From the IMG/VR virus record IMGVR_UViG_3300010396_000011, positions 1 through 64,000 of that record: a stretch of DNA of 64,000 nt, one strand, 5' to 3'. The notes under the pieces are model-generated. The model was not told the origin of the DNA and searched no databases. It worked only from the letters and a program-made list of their open reading frames with translations. Positions 15,248 through 25,212 of the stretch are shown here, piece by piece. This DNA is from a virus. The stretch's first letter is position 1. Each line of letters opens with the position of its first letter. Both the position numbers and the translations under genes were made by a program.

Positions 15248-16621
15248 ATGCCATACACCCCTCCGACCATCGGCCTGACAGGGCTGACGCTGCCGTCCTA
15301 TGCCGACATTCTGAACTGGCTGACCGGTCAATTTTTGGCAATTTACGGAGCCGCATCCTATCTAGGCGCGGACTCTGCTGATTTCCAGGACATCGCGGTG
15401 CGCGCGCTGCAAGCCTATGACACAGCGCAAGCGTTGCAGGCGGTCTACTTGTCGATGAACCCCGAAACTTCGGTCGGAACGAGCTTAGACCTCTGCGGGC
15501 GCCTGATCGGCACGGCTCGTAAATCGGCATCGTATTCGAGCGTCATCCTCACGCTCAGCGGCGCGGCCGGAACGGTCATCAATAACGGTTTCGCCAAAGA
15601 CGTGAACGGCAACTCGTGGAAGCTGCCCTCGCCAGTGACGATCGGCAGCGGCGGAACGATCGCGGTTACTGCGACCGCGTCGACGCTCGGGAACATCACT
15701 GCGAACGCAAACGACATCACCACAATCGCGACGCCTACGGCTGGGTGGACCGGCGTGGTGAATCTCGCCGCTGCCATTCCCGGCGCGGCGGTGGAGCCGG
15801 ACTCTTCGTACCGCGCGCGGCTTTTGGTCGCACAGACGAAGCCGTCTATGAGCTTGCTCCCCGGTACCGCCGCGGCTATCGCGGCAGTATCGGGCGTCAC
15901 CCGCAGCCAGGTGTACGAGAACCCGACGAACGCGACGGACTCCAACGGCCTTCCTCCGCATTCCATCACCTGTGTAGTCGAGGGCGGCGCAGCGGAAGAT
16001 GTCGCACAGGCGATTTACGATAACTCCGGCGTGGGGTGCGACAGGAACGGCAACACAACGGTGACGATCACCGATCCGGCCAACCCCGGAATTACGATGC
16101 CGATTTCCTTCGACGTGCTCGCGTACGTGCCGGTATTCGTTGCGCTGAACGTGCATTCCCTGGCCGGCTACACCACGGCCACAACGGCGGCGATTCAGGC
16201 GGCGGTTGCTGCCTACCTAAACAGTCTCGGCATCGGAGAGGGCGTAGTCTACAGCGAGCTTTTCGGTGCGGCGCTGAACGCGCGCCCAAACCCGGACCAG
16301 CCGCTTTTCTCTGTGCGCGCGATCGCATTTGGCGGCGCAGCGGCGCAGACGACGGCAACCACAACGGCAAGCAGCCCGACCATCACCGTTGCGAGCGCAA
16401 CCGGCATTGCCACGGGCCAAGTCGTGGTGGGCGCGAACATCCCGGCAGGTACGACCGTTTCGGCAGTCAGCGGAACGACGATCACGCTATCCGCCAACGC
16501 GACGGCGAACGCGACCGGCATAGCGGTATCTTTCTTCCCGACTGGCACTTCAGATTTGGCGGTCGCCTTCAACAAGGCCGCCAGCGGCTCTACGACATTC
16601 GTTCAAATCACTCTCGTTTAA
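15248..16621 (+). CDS. Baseplate J / gp47-like protein with C-terminal beta insertion
   Basis: A 457-residue protein with LTLPSYADILNWLTGQFL, SLDLCGRLIGTARKSAS and AVEPDSSYRARLLVAQTK, classic for gp47/J baseplate proteins. Residues about 365-432 (TATTTASSPTITVASATGIA and on) are an inserted module related to those in the genes at 2428 and 4545. It splits the J C-terminal strands (FSVRAIAFG before, GTSDLAVAFNK after). Confidence 0.8.
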   Translation: MPYTPPTIGLTGLTLPSYADILNWLTGQFLAIYGAASYLGADSADFQDIAVRALQAYDTAQALQAVYLSMNPETSVGTSLDLCGRLIGTARKSASYSSVILTLSGAAGTVINNGFAKDVNGNSWKLPSPVTIGSGGTIAVTATASTLGNITANANDITTIATPTAGWTGVVNLAAAIPGAAVEPDSSYRARLLVAQTKPSMSLLPGTAAAIAAVSGVTRSQVYENPTNATDSNGLPPHSITCVVEGGAAEDVAQAIYDNSGVGCDRNGNTTVTITDPANPGITMPISFDVLAYVPVFVALNVHSLAGYTTATTAAIQAAVAAYLNSLGIGEGVVYSELFGAALNARPNPDQPLFSVRAIAFGGAAAQTTATTTASSPTITVASATGIATGQVVVGANIPAGTTVSAVSGTTITLSANATANATGIAVSFFPTGTSDLAVAFNKAASGSTTFVQITLV

Positions 16622-16633
16622 AGGAAATCAATT

Positions 16634-17044
16634 ATGGCTCTGAACCTTCAAATCTCGGACGCGACGGCGAATGCCGGCGTCAACGCGCTCTGCGCTCTCG
16701 CCAACGGTGGATTCATCAAGCTCTATACCGGAAGCCAGCCCGCGAATGCGAACACGGCTCTCGGCGCTCAAACGCTTCTCGTTACGTTGGCGCTCTCTGC
16801 GACGGCTTTCGCAACTGCGGTCGCAGGCGTCGCAACGGCGAACTCGATCACGGCGGCATCGGCGGTCGCAAGCGGCACGGCTACCTGGTTCCGCTGCTAC
16901 AAATCGGACGGCACAAGCGTTGTGTTCGACGGCACCGTAGGAACTTCCGGTTGCGACATCAACATGAATTCCAACGTGATTTCGAGCGGTGCGACCGTCG
17001 GAGTATCCTCGCTCACCTTCACACTGAACGAAGCCGGTAGCTAA
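16634..17044 (+). CDS. Small virion-associated protein of tail-tip region, unknown
   Basis: A 136-residue protein rich in Ala, Ser, Thr and Asn, with a ribosome site (AAAGGAAA) before ATG 16634. GGFIKLYTGSQPANAN and WFRCYKSDGTSVVFDGTVG are typical of a small beta-sandwich protein encoded after gp47 in many environmental phages. It may be part of the adhesion apparatus. No catalytic motif is visible. Confidence 0.55.
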   Translation: MALNLQISDATANAGVNALCALANGGFIKLYTGSQPANANTALGAQTLLVTLALSATAFATAVAGVATANSITAASAVASGTATWFRCYKSDGTSVVFDGTVGTSGCDINMNSNVISSGATVGVSSLTFTLNEAGS

Positions 17045-17073
17045 ACCTTTCCCGCATAAGATCCGCACCAGCC

Positions 17074-18249
17074 ATGTCTACCCAAACCTGGAATACTCCC
17101 GGCACTTTTACCTGGACATGCCCTGCTAATGTCAGCAGCGTCCAGATTGAGTGCTGGGGGCCGGGTGCGGACGGCGGAGAAGGGTCGGACCAAAACCTCG
17201 GGGCGGATTTCCAGGGGGGCGGTGGTGGTGGCGGCGGCGGTTACGCCAAGGTTTTATCGTATGCCGTAACTCCCGGAACCAATTACACCGTAGTCGTAGG
17301 AGGCGTCGGCAACTTCGTCGATTCTTCTTTTGCTTCTTCGGCCTGCATCGGCGGCAAAGGCTCTCCCGGAACGGATTCGTCTGGTACTGGATTCGTCAGC
17401 GGGGGCGCCGGCGGCTCCGGCACTGGCGACGTCGTAGTAGCGGGCTCACCCGGACAGGACACCAGCGTTGGGGCAGCCGGTGCCGGTGGAAACGGGGGCA
17501 ACGGCGGGACCGGTGGAGGTCCTGGAGATCCTACCGCGAGTCCAACCGGAAACACTGGCTTTGGCGGCGATGGTACCGCTCCGGGCGGTGGTGGTGGTGG
17601 TGGATACAGCGCCTTCGACCACATCGGCGGGCCAGGGTACCCCGGCGGCGCCGGAGCAACGGGCGCGGTTACCCTCACCTGGCAGGTATCGTTTATCGGG
17701 ACCGGCGCGGTTTCAGCCGGACCATCTTTTTCCGGATCTGGCACCCAGTCTCTCTCCGGATCTGGCGCGGTCACATCGGTATCGTCTTTTTCCGCTACAG
17801 GTTCCCAATCCCTTATCGGGCGGGCCGCGACCTCCGCAATATGCTCCCTGTCGGCATTGGGTACGGAGACGTTCTCCGGTACCGCGACCGTCAGTTCGTC
17901 GGCATCGCTATCCGGCTCGGGGATCGAGGTCAATAATATCGCCTCTGGGTCTGTGGCGACGTCTGCCCATATCTCAGGCTCGGGAACTGAGACATTCACC
18001 GGAACCAGCAGCCCGCGCGCGACAGCATCAGTTTCCTCCGTTGGCACCGAATCCTATGCCGGATCGGCGGCGGCCACCGCTCTCGCGTCAGTTGCCGCAA
18101 ACGCTTCTCAATCTCTTTCGGGCGACGGCGCAGTTAGCCTTTCCGCATCCACCTCTGGCGATTTCTGGATGATCCCGCCGCCGCCACTTCCGCCACGGTG
18201 GAAGACATCGGCATATTATCTCGGCCTTTTGACGTCGGAGTATAAATGA
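17074..18249 (+). CDS. Glycine-rich adhesin with Ser/Gly repeat tail
   Basis: A 391-residue protein. Residues 1-200 are a glycine-rich domain with runs such as GGGGGGGGGY and GAGGNGGNGGTGGGPG, as in tail-tip adhesins that pack polyglycine-II helices. Residues 205-360 contain repeats near 20 residues with GSGTQSLSGSGAV, SGTATVSSSASLSGSG and GTSSPRATASVSSVGTE, likely a repetitive beta structure. It ends in PPPPLPPRWKTSAYYLGLLT. Its stop overlaps the DUF2612 gene ATG. Probable receptor-binding part. Confidence 0.55.
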   Translation: MSTQTWNTPGTFTWTCPANVSSVQIECWGPGADGGEGSDQNLGADFQGGGGGGGGGYAKVLSYAVTPGTNYTVVVGGVGNFVDSSFASSACIGGKGSPGTDSSGTGFVSGGAGGSGTGDVVVAGSPGQDTSVGAAGAGGNGGNGGTGGGPGDPTASPTGNTGFGGDGTAPGGGGGGGYSAFDHIGGPGYPGGAGATGAVTLTWQVSFIGTGAVSAGPSFSGSGTQSLSGSGAVTSVSSFSATGSQSLIGRAATSAICSLSALGTETFSGTATVSSSASLSGSGIEVNNIASGSVATSAHISGSGTETFTGTSSPRATASVSSVGTESYAGSAAATALASVAANASQSLSGDGAVSLSASTSGDFWMIPPPPLPPRWKTSAYYLGLLTSEYK

Positions 18250-18770
18250 GCGCTCCCAATATGACGGCGTGGCTGAGCGCGAATCTCGAGCTATACCAGG
18301 ACATTCTTCTGTGTCTCTCGGAGTTTGAAGACGCGTTTGATCTGCCGACCGCTGTAGGGCCGCAGCTCGATATCTTGGGAGCGATTGTCGGACAATCCCG
18401 TACGGTTCTCTTTCAGCCGAGCGGCGGCATCAGCCCGGTGCTGGATGACGACACCTACCGCCTGTTGTTGCAGGCGCGCATCGCCCAGAACCACTGGGAT
18501 GGGAAAATCGCTAGCCTACTGGCAATTTGGAACGCGATGTTCCCCGGCGGAACGCTCGTTGTTGACGATCACCAGGATATGACGGTGGATATCTTCGTAT
18601 CGGGTGCGTTCACGAGCATCATTCAGGATCTGATTCTGAACGGCTACATGCTCCCGCGCCCGCAGGGCGTGCTTTATAACTACTCGCTCGCGGATCTGCC
18701 CATGCTCGGGTTCGACCGCGACGATGCCTTTGTAAGTGGGTTCGATTCTGGAAAGTGGACTGGGAGTTAA
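18246..18770 (+). CDS. DUF2612 baseplate protein
   Basis: A 174-residue protein with LPTAVGPQLDILGAIVGQSR and DDDTYRLLLQARIAQNHWDG, diagnostic for DUF2612. This family follows gp47 in simple contractile-tail phages and probably forms the outer wedge or fibre attachment. It is separated from gp47 here by two adhesin-like genes. It overlaps the upstream gene by 4 bp (ATGA). Confidence 0.8.
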   Translation: MSAPNMTAWLSANLELYQDILLCLSEFEDAFDLPTAVGPQLDILGAIVGQSRTVLFQPSGGISPVLDDDTYRLLLQARIAQNHWDGKIASLLAIWNAMFPGGTLVVDDHQDMTVDIFVSGAFTSIIQDLILNGYMLPRPQGVLYNYSLADLPMLGFDRDDAFVSGFDSGKWTGS

Positions 18771-18774
18771 GTAA

Positions 18775-19665
18775 ATGCTTGGAACCTCTAATATTCTTCA
18801 GTGGAACCCATCCGGCTCAAACATGGAGCCGGACTCCACGTATGCGGCCGATACGCAGCGATCCGGAGGCGCGACAACCGCGGCCATCTTCGGATCTCCG
18901 GTCGGCAATAAGCTTTTCTATCAGGTATCGACAGTCTGCGCGGCATTCTGCGCGATGATGGCGGCGAAGGGCTACACCATCTCCGACTCCAGCCTTTCCG
19001 CGCTCACCGCGGTCATGATGAACGTGAAGACTTCGGCGGATTTCCCGTCGTCGATCCTGTCTATCGCGTACGCCACGTCAGTCACCTTCGACGCAACCGC
19101 CTCCGAAGGCTTTGACCTGATTCTCACGGGCAACGTATCAGCCTCAACCCTGACGGGCACCAGTCCGGGGCAACTACTCACCTTTGTCTTCGCGCAGGAC
19201 GCCACGGGCGGCCGGACGTTCGCCTGGCCAACGAATGTCATCGCGCCCGGTGCCGTTTGCCCATTCGCCAGTTCGGTGAGCATCCAGGTATTCAAGGTGC
19301 GGGCGGGCGGCACGATCATTCCCGTCGCGCCGATGCTCTGGATATCGGCGGCGGGGGCCATCATCCCGCAGAGCGCGGCCGTGGTCGTTTCCGTGAATTC
19401 CAGCGGAACGGTCGCCTCGGGATTTTCCGAGATCACCGAAAAGGTGGATGCGAGCGGCGGGGCCATCACCCGCACTCTGTACGCCGGGATAGCGGCGCAT
19501 ACCGGCCTGAAGGTGAACGTCAAAAAGATGGACAGCAGTATCAATTCCGTGACGATCGCCGGTGCCGGATCGCAGGGCATCGACGGTTTCCCGAGCATCA
19601 CGATTTTCCGGCAATCCGACTCCATCACCGTGCAATTCGACGGCGCGAACTGGATCATCATCTGA
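18775..19665 (+). CDS. Tail fibre-like protein
   Basis: A 296-residue protein after DUF2612. N-terminal NILQWNPSGSNMEPDSTYAA and KLFYQVSTVCAAFCAMM resemble the anchor domain of environmental phage fibres. The middle strand series (FDATASEGFDLILTGNVSAS, GQLLTFVFAQDATGG) and the C-terminal VQFDGANWIII are typical of a fibre knob. Role in adsorption inferred. Confidence 0.55.
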   Translation: MLGTSNILQWNPSGSNMEPDSTYAADTQRSGGATTAAIFGSPVGNKLFYQVSTVCAAFCAMMAAKGYTISDSSLSALTAVMMNVKTSADFPSSILSIAYATSVTFDATASEGFDLILTGNVSASTLTGTSPGQLLTFVFAQDATGGRTFAWPTNVIAPGAVCPFASSVSIQVFKVRAGGTIIPVAPMLWISAAGAIIPQSAAVVVSVNSSGTVASGFSEITEKVDASGGAITRTLYAGIAAHTGLKVNVKKMDSSINSVTIAGAGSQGIDGFPSITIFRQSDSITVQFDGANWIII

Positions 19666-19672
19666 GGTCTAA

Positions 19673-20347
19673 ATGAGCTTTCTCGGCGGCAGAATTCAAA
19701 AGCAGCAAGTCTTCACGGGCAGCGGCACGTTCTTGCTATCAACCCTACTGCAACAGGCCGGAGGATGGGTGACCGTTCTCGCGGCCGGCGGAGGTGGTGG
19801 TGGCGGTGGCAACTTCGGTGGCGGCGGCGGCGGCGGGCAAGTCATTGAGCGCGTGGTCCAGGTATCTGGGTCATCGGTTTCCGTCACAATCGGTGGCGGC
19901 GGCTCAGGCGGCGCCAATGGCCTGCCCGGCAATCCAGGCGGACAGACCTCCTTCGGTCCATACGTCACGGTTACGGGCGGGCGCGGTGGGGACGCCTCCG
20001 GCAACGGCGGAAACTGCGGCGACGGAAGCGGTGGCGGTTTTGGAAGCACTGCTGCGGGCGCTGGCGGAGGCGGAGCGGGCGGTGCCGGCGGCAACGCGCA
20101 AGTTGGGTCTGGCTTCGGCTCAATATCCGGCGGCGGCGGGATTGGGCTCAAAGGATTCGGCGGCGGTGGTGGCGGTGGTGGAACCCCAGGCCCGGGAAGT
20201 TGCGGAGGCGGAACGGGGGCGAGCGGGACAATACCGCCAACAAGCGCTACCGCCAATAGCGGATCTGGCGGCGGTGGAGCGAACCCAACGTACAACACAG
20301 GCGGAAACGGTGGTAGCGGCATCGTGATCGTGACGTGGTGGGAGTAG
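19673..20347 (+). CDS. Glycine-rich tail-tip adhesin
   Basis: A 224-residue protein that is very glycine-rich, with blocks such as GGGGGGGNFGGGGGGG and GGGGSGGANGLPGNPGG and an ending GNGGSGIVIVTWWE. The composition and the closing IVTWW motif are common in phage polyglycine adhesins that bind outer-membrane receptors. It differs from the gene at 17074 by lacking the Ser-rich repeat tail. The reverse strand is also open here because of the GGN codons; that is a shadow. Confidence 0.55.
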   Translation: MSFLGGRIQKQQVFTGSGTFLLSTLLQQAGGWVTVLAAGGGGGGGGNFGGGGGGGQVIERVVQVSGSSVSVTIGGGGSGGANGLPGNPGGQTSFGPYVTVTGGRGGDASGNGGNCGDGSGGGFGSTAAGAGGGGAGGAGGNAQVGSGFGSISGGGGIGLKGFGGGGGGGGTPGPGSCGGGTGASGTIPPTSATANSGSGGGGANPTYNTGGNGGSGIVIVTWWE

Positions 20348-20350
20348 ACG

Positions 20351-20803
20351 ATGGCTCAACAGACCTTTGCAATTCTGTCCAACGGTAAGGTGGCGAATAT
20401 CATCTCAGCGGAGCCCGACGTTGCGGCGCAGAGCTTTCCGCAGGCCGTCCGGATCGACAATCTGAGTCCGACGCCGGGAGTGGGATGGACGTACGCGGCA
20501 GGAGTGTTCGCATCGCCGTACTCTACCGCTCCACAGCCGTTTCCAACGGTGTTCTCGAAATTCGCGTTCCGGTCTCTGTTCACGCTTTCAGAGCTAATGG
20601 GAATCGACAACTACGCCAGCAACCAAACCCTCACCGACGATCAGCGGGCGACCCTGAACACCATCACAAAGAACTTCGATGTTTCTGAATCTATCGACGT
20701 CACCGATCCCGCAACACAGTTCGGAGTGAACTATCTCGCGTCCGCTGGGCTGATCAGTGATACGAGAGCAGCCATCATCCTCAGAGGACAAGGCCCCAAC
20801 TAA
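20351..20803 (+). CDS. Small protein after glycine-rich adhesin, unknown
   Basis: A 150-residue protein beginning 3 bp after the adhesin stop. QTFAILSNGKVANIISAEPD and GVGWTYAAGVFASP resemble the N-terminal strands of tail fibre assembly or fibre-cap proteins. The C-terminal half is helical (FSKFAFRSLFTLSELMGIDN). It may chaperone or cap the neighbouring adhesin. Not certain. Confidence 0.5.
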   Translation: MAQQTFAILSNGKVANIISAEPDVAAQSFPQAVRIDNLSPTPGVGWTYAAGVFASPYSTAPQPFPTVFSKFAFRSLFTLSELMGIDNYASNQTLTDDQRATLNTITKNFDVSESIDVTDPATQFGVNYLASAGLISDTRAAIILRGQGPN

Positions 20804-20827
20804 AGAGCAAAAGGAAGGCCTGTAGAA

Positions 20828-23800
20828 ATGAAAAGAATTCTATCTCTTGTAATCACCGCTGCGTGCACGCTGCCGGTCCTCGCGCAGCAGCCTCCGACGA
20901 TTGTTCGGGGCGTGCAGACGTACCAGGAAAGTAAAGCTCCCGCCACTCCGCCTAGCCCCGGCTACGGCAACGTATGGTTCGACGCGCAGGCGCACAAGTA
21001 TTACGTGCAGAATTCCGATGGCACGATATCGCAGTCCGTCGCGGCTGTTTCCGCGCTGCCCGCGCATTGCGCCGTTGGCGACCTCGCATTCCTGACTACG
21101 GGAAGCGTCGGGCTGAACGCCTGCACCGCAATCGATACGTGGACAGCCGTAGGGATTGGAGCTGGAGGCGGTGCCAGTGGCCAATACTCTACAGCTTCGG
21201 CCTCGTACGCCGCTGGCACATACTACTTCGCTCCGGGCGGTGGATTGGCGGCAAATTCCACCCGCGCAAATGTTCAAACCGTACAAGGCGGAGCCGGTGC
21301 CATTAGCAATTTTGCGGCGACGGTGGTCCCCGCTCTCGGCGCTGGCGTAACCGCGGCGTTCACTTGGTTCGACGGATCGACTGGCCAAGTCGTGACCTGC
21401 ACGATAGCAGCGCTGGCGCAGTCCTGCTCGGACGTTACGCATAACTTCAGTTACGCGGCTGGCGACTCCATCTCTGTGCAGATGGTGGTTGCGGGTGGAT
21501 CCTTCTCTGGAACGGTAGCGATGTCTTGGGCCACAGGCCAGGTGGGACCGACTGGACCAGCCGGTCCAACTGGGCCGACCGGCCCCACCGGATCCACTGG
21601 CCCGACAGGCCAGACTGGACCAGCAGGGCCTACCGGCGCCACCGGACCAGCGGGCGCGACCGGACCCACTGGAGCAACCGGTCCGTCCGGACTTCTATCC
21701 GGCACGCTCGCCGCAATTCCCGCTACCTGCACGGCTGGCGCGTCTCTGTACCAGGCCACGGATCAGCCGACCGGCCTTCAGGTTTACGCCTGCACATCGA
21801 CGAATACCTGGACACGAGTTGCGTATTCTCAAGGGTCCAGCAATCCGGCGACGTGCTCTGTCGGGCAGATCTTCTTCAATACGAGTTCGTCCGCTGGATC
21901 GAATCTGCAACTCTGCACTTCTTCTAATACATGGACGCAGGTGAGCGGAAGCGGCGGTGGTGGCTCGGGAGCTTCCGGCATCGCCTCCGCAAACTTCAGC
22001 ATCGGAGCGACCTCAGTCACGATCAACCACAATTTCGGCACGTTGAGCCACGCGGTCTATTGCACGGATGCTGCTGGCAACTCGTACGGCGGAATCCCCG
22101 TGAATGGCGTCAACTCGACGGTAGTGACGTTCTCTGTGGCCACCACCGTAGCGGGGCAATGTACCGCAGTCGGTGGCACGGGCTTCTCGGGAACGTTCAC
22201 CGTTTCCACTCTGCCAGCGACTCCCGCGACCGGAGCGCTGGCGGTAATCACGGATGGCAACACCACTTGCTCGACAGGCGGCGGTAGCACGGTAGCACTC
22301 TGCCGGTACTCCGGCTCAGCCTGGCAGACGATCAGCGGCGGCGGTGGAAGCGGCCTCGCGGACCCCGGCAGCAACGGCATCGTTAAACGCACGGCGCTGA
22401 ACACAACGGCCCTGGCTGTGGCTGGAACTGACTATCAAGTCCCGCTCAACATCTCCCTCAATGGAGACGGCACGAATACCGCTACGAAGTCTGTGACTTG
22501 GGCATCCGCCTACAAACCGACCTTCAGCGGAGGAGCAACCACCACTTGCGATTTGAGCCAATCGAACCTCTGCGAAGTGGACTTCGGCGCTGGAAATACG
22601 ACACTCGCATTTACCAATCCGCACGGCAGCGGGCCATATTGGCTGCGCTCGTGTCAGGACAGCGTTGGCGGCAGAGCGTACACGTTCGCCGGCACGATGA
22701 AAGGCTTCGTGCAGCCTGACCCGGCAGCGGGTACCAGCAATTGCACAGAGCAACCGTTTACGTACGACGGCACGAACTATCAGGGTGGAACTTCGGCTGT
22801 CCCAACGAGCGCATGGCACGGAGTAAGTTCCCCCGAGGGAAGCGCTCCTACTGCGACATCCGGCTCCGACATCATCTACGCCGATTCCGCCGCGCACCGC
22901 TTCAAAATGACGAACAACGGCGGGACGGCGGTTCAGGTCGTTGGCTCTGGAGTCGACATCAACGCGTCGGATCAGGTGACCTCGACGCACCTCTCTGCTG
23001 GCTTGCCGCGAGCGCAAGGCGGCCTGAGCTCCGCGAGCCCCGGCACGGGAATTCTACGGGATGGCACCACGCCAACGGCTTCTGAGTTGAGCGGGGACGC
23101 GACTACATCCGGGTCAAATTCCGTAACCGTGGCAAAGGTCAACGGGACGAGTGTCCCCACGAATTCCGTAGCGGATCAGTTCCTTGGAACTACAGCATCG
23201 GCAACCGGAGCGTGGGCGTCGATGCCGAATTGCGGGGATAGCTCCCACGCACTGGCGTACAACACTTCGACCCATGCTTTCAGTTGTCAGAGCGTAACGG
23301 GCGGGACCAGTTCTCCACCAAACTTCCCGGTCAACCCCCAGACTACCACCTACACTGCAACAGTAGCCGACTTCACGAATTGCAAGGTAATTTCAGTAGC
23401 GTCTGGGACTTTTACCGTGACGCTTGTAGCGAGTGGCTCTCAGCCATCCAACGGCCAATGCGTCTGGGTCGTGAACTACGGGTCGGGCGTTGTCACGCTC
23501 GCAAGAAACGGGCAAAATATCAATGGCGCAGCGGCCAACTTGACGTTGCCAGCGGGGTCGGCGTCTGCTCCCACCGGGGCGTTCGTTGTCTCGGATGGGA
23601 CAAACTACTTCACGCAGCCGTTTGGAAGCGGCGGCACAGCCACAGTGCAGCACGCCATTCCTTTCGTAATAGACGGCGGCGGTTCACCCATCACAACGGG
23701 CGCGCTGAAGGATTTCCCAACGGCGGCATTCTCCTGCACCATCAACCGAATTGACATCTCGGCGGATCAGGCGGGCTCAATCACGATCGATATTTGGAAG

Positions 23801-23995
23801 GCGGCGGGTGCGATCCCGACATCGGCCAACAAGATTTCCGCATCGGCACCGCTGACTCTTTCTTCCGCGCAGTTGAATCAGAACGGATCGCTGACGGGCT
23901 GGACTACCGCAGTAAGCGTTGGGGACGTATTCGGGTTCAACGTGGCGACAGCCAGCACGGTAACCCATGTAGACGGCCAAATCTGGTGCCAGTAA
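20828..23995 (+). CDS. Large exported collagen-like fibre protein
   Basis: A 1055-residue protein with a clear Sec signal peptide ([20 protein letters not shown]). It then carries repeated modules with paired Cys and a Trp (for example [13 protein letters not shown], then [24 protein letters not shown], then [11 protein letters not shown]). A collagen-like Gly-X-Y stretch lies around residues 240-290 ([17 protein letters not shown]). Long Ser/Thr/Gly beta regions follow. Fibre architecture suggests adsorption, but the signal peptide and likely disulfides suggest export from the lysogen or infected cell. Ribosome site AAGGAAGG. First gene of the exported island. Confidence 0.55.
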   Translation: MKRILSLVITAACTLPVLAQQPPTIVRGVQTYQESKAPATPPSPGYGNVWFDAQAHKYYVQNSDGTISQSVAAVSALPAHCAVGDLAFLTTGSVGLNACTAIDTWTAVGIGAGGGASGQYSTASASYAAGTYYFAPGGGLAANSTRANVQTVQGGAGAISNFAATVVPALGAGVTAAFTWFDGSTGQVVTCTIAALAQSCSDVTHNFSYAAGDSISVQMVVAGGSFSGTVAMSWATGQVGPTGPAGPTGPTGPTGSTGPTGQTGPAGPTGATGPAGATGPTGATGPSGLLSGTLAAIPATCTAGASLYQATDQPTGLQVYACTSTNTWTRVAYSQGSSNPATCSVGQIFFNTSSSAGSNLQLCTSSNTWTQVSGSGGGGSGASGIASANFSIGATSVTINHNFGTLSHAVYCTDAAGNSYGGIPVNGVNSTVVTFSVATTVAGQCTAVGGTGFSGTFTVSTLPATPATGALAVITDGNTTCSTGGGSTVALCRYSGSAWQTISGGGGSGLADPGSNGIVKRTALNTTALAVAGTDYQVPLNISLNGDGTNTATKSVTWASAYKPTFSGGATTTCDLSQSNLCEVDFGAGNTTLAFTNPHGSGPYWLRSCQDSVGGRAYTFAGTMKGFVQPDPAAGTSNCTEQPFTYDGTNYQGGTSAVPTSAWHGVSSPEGSAPTATSGSDIIYADSAAHRFKMTNNGGTAVQVVGSGVDINASDQVTSTHLSAGLPRAQGGLSSASPGTGILRDGTTPTASELSGDATTSGSNSVTVAKVNGTSVPTNSVADQFLGTTASATGAWASMPNCGDSSHALAYNTSTHAFSCQSVTGGTSSPPNFPVNPQTTTYTATVADFTNCKVISVASGTFTVTLVASGSQPSNGQCVWVVNYGSGVVTLARNGQNINGAAANLTLPAGSASAPTGAFVVSDGTNYFTQPFGSGGTATVQHAIPFVIDGGGSPITTGALKDFPTAAFSCTINRIDISADQAGSITIDIWKAAGAIPTSANKISASAPLTLSSAQLNQNGSLTGWTTAVSVGDVFGFNVATASTVTHVDGQIWCQ

Positions 23996-24006
23996 GGAGA
24001 CGCCGC

Positions 24007-25212
24007 ATGAAGAAACTCATCTCTTTCGTTCTTCTGTCAATGACGTTGCTCGCCATCGACGTGAACCGTATCCGGTTTGGCTCTCCAGTCGAAGTCGGGA
24101 CCGACAACTCTACGCCGACGTTCACGGCGGTATCTCTGAATAGCACGAGCAATTTTCTGGCGTGGATCTTTCCCGCGCCAAAGAGTGAAACGGCTACTTC
24201 GTTTTTAATCCGGCAATCGAGCGTGACCGGGACGCAGCCGCAGTACCGTGTGTCTCTGCAAACCGTTGACGGAAACGGCAACGCGAGCGGCACCATCCTA
24301 GCGGCTGGCGCTTACACCTCCGCGGGTAGCGGCGCGAATAACACTTTCGTTTCCATCGGGACACTTTTCGACGCCTCTGGCACATCCCTGCCAAGCGGAA
24401 TCGCCGTCACGCGCGGCACATACTACGCGCTCGTCATTGACCCGTGCCCGAACTCGACCGCTCCATGCTCCGGCGCGGCGACTCCAGATGCAAGCGACTT
24501 CACCGCGTTCAGCTCGGTGGTTACGGGTATCAATTCCGGGGCGACAGTCGGTCAGTCCCCGTATTCCGAAACATGGAACGGGACGACATGGACGAAGAAC
24601 ACCAGCCAGCCCGTCTATGGCTACCGCACGAGCACCAGCACGACGCGCGGATTCCCGATTCAGTCGATTCAGTCAACCACCATAAACCAGGGAGCCGAAA
24701 CCGGCATCCTGCTCAATTTGCCAACTGGCTTCTGCTCTACCTTCCAGGTGGCGGGTATCCACTTTTGGGGAACGGCGGCGATTGCGGCCAAGACAATGGA
24801 CCTCACCGTGTACAACGGGACAACCGTAGTCGGGGCCACTACGGCTATCGACTCCGATTACGTGCGCACCCCAGGATCGTTCGCGGCAGAGATTTGGTAT
24901 TTTACTGACGCCACTCTACCAACCCTGAACTGCGGCACGTCTTACCGCATCGGCCTTGCGCCGGCCGGAGGAGGCAGCGAAGCATTCTTCGTCCGTGCGC
25001 TCAACTTCCCCACGGCGCAAGACCGGCTGGCCTTCCCCGGTGGAGACTGGTTTGCCTACACGAGCCGGACGGGATGCACGGGAGCGTGTCCCGGAAATAC
25101 CACGGCGTGGACCGACGACACCACCACGCGGCCAGTGCTCAATCTGATATTCGCCGATATCACCCCGCCTGCCGGATCTGGAGGACAGCGCTCTTATGCC
25201 ACGATTCGCTAG
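24007..25212 (+). CDS. Exported protein of unknown function
   Basis: A 401-residue protein. ATG 24007 is chosen because it follows AAGGAG and begins a signal peptide (KKLISFVLLSMTLLAIDV); the frame upstream is open only inside the preceding gene. The mature part is beta-rich, with FLAWIFPAPKSETATSF, YYALVIDPCPNSTAPC and LNCGTSYRIGLAPAGGG. Several Cys could pair outside the cytoplasm. It overlaps the next gene by 17 bp, so the island is translated as one unit. I do not recognise the family. Confidence 0.6.
   Translation: MKKLISFVLLSMTLLAIDVNRIRFGSPVEVGTDNSTPTFTAVSLNSTSNFLAWIFPAPKSETATSFLIRQSSVTGTQPQYRVSLQTVDGNGNASGTILAAGAYTSAGSGANNTFVSIGTLFDASGTSLPSGIAVTRGTYYALVIDPCPNSTAPCSGAATPDASDFTAFSSVVTGINSGATVGQSPYSETWNGTTWTKNTSQPVYGYRTSTSTTRGFPIQSIQSTTINQGAETGILLNLPTGFCSTFQVAGIHFWGTAAIAAKTMDLTVYNGTTVVGATTAIDSDYVRTPGSFAAEIWYFTDATLPTLNCGTSYRIGLAPAGGGSEAFFVRALNFPTAQDRLAFPGGDWFAYTSRTGCTGACPGNTTAWTDDTTTRPVLNLIFADITPPAGSGGQRSYATIR

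Noticed and set aside
17283-18047. Proline-rich 254-codon minus-strand frame
   Set aside because: Arises from GGN codons of the glycine-rich adhesin read on the other strand; there is no ribosome site.
19696-20322. Proline-rich 208-codon minus-strand frame
   Set aside because: Same cause as above, for the second glycine-rich adhesin.
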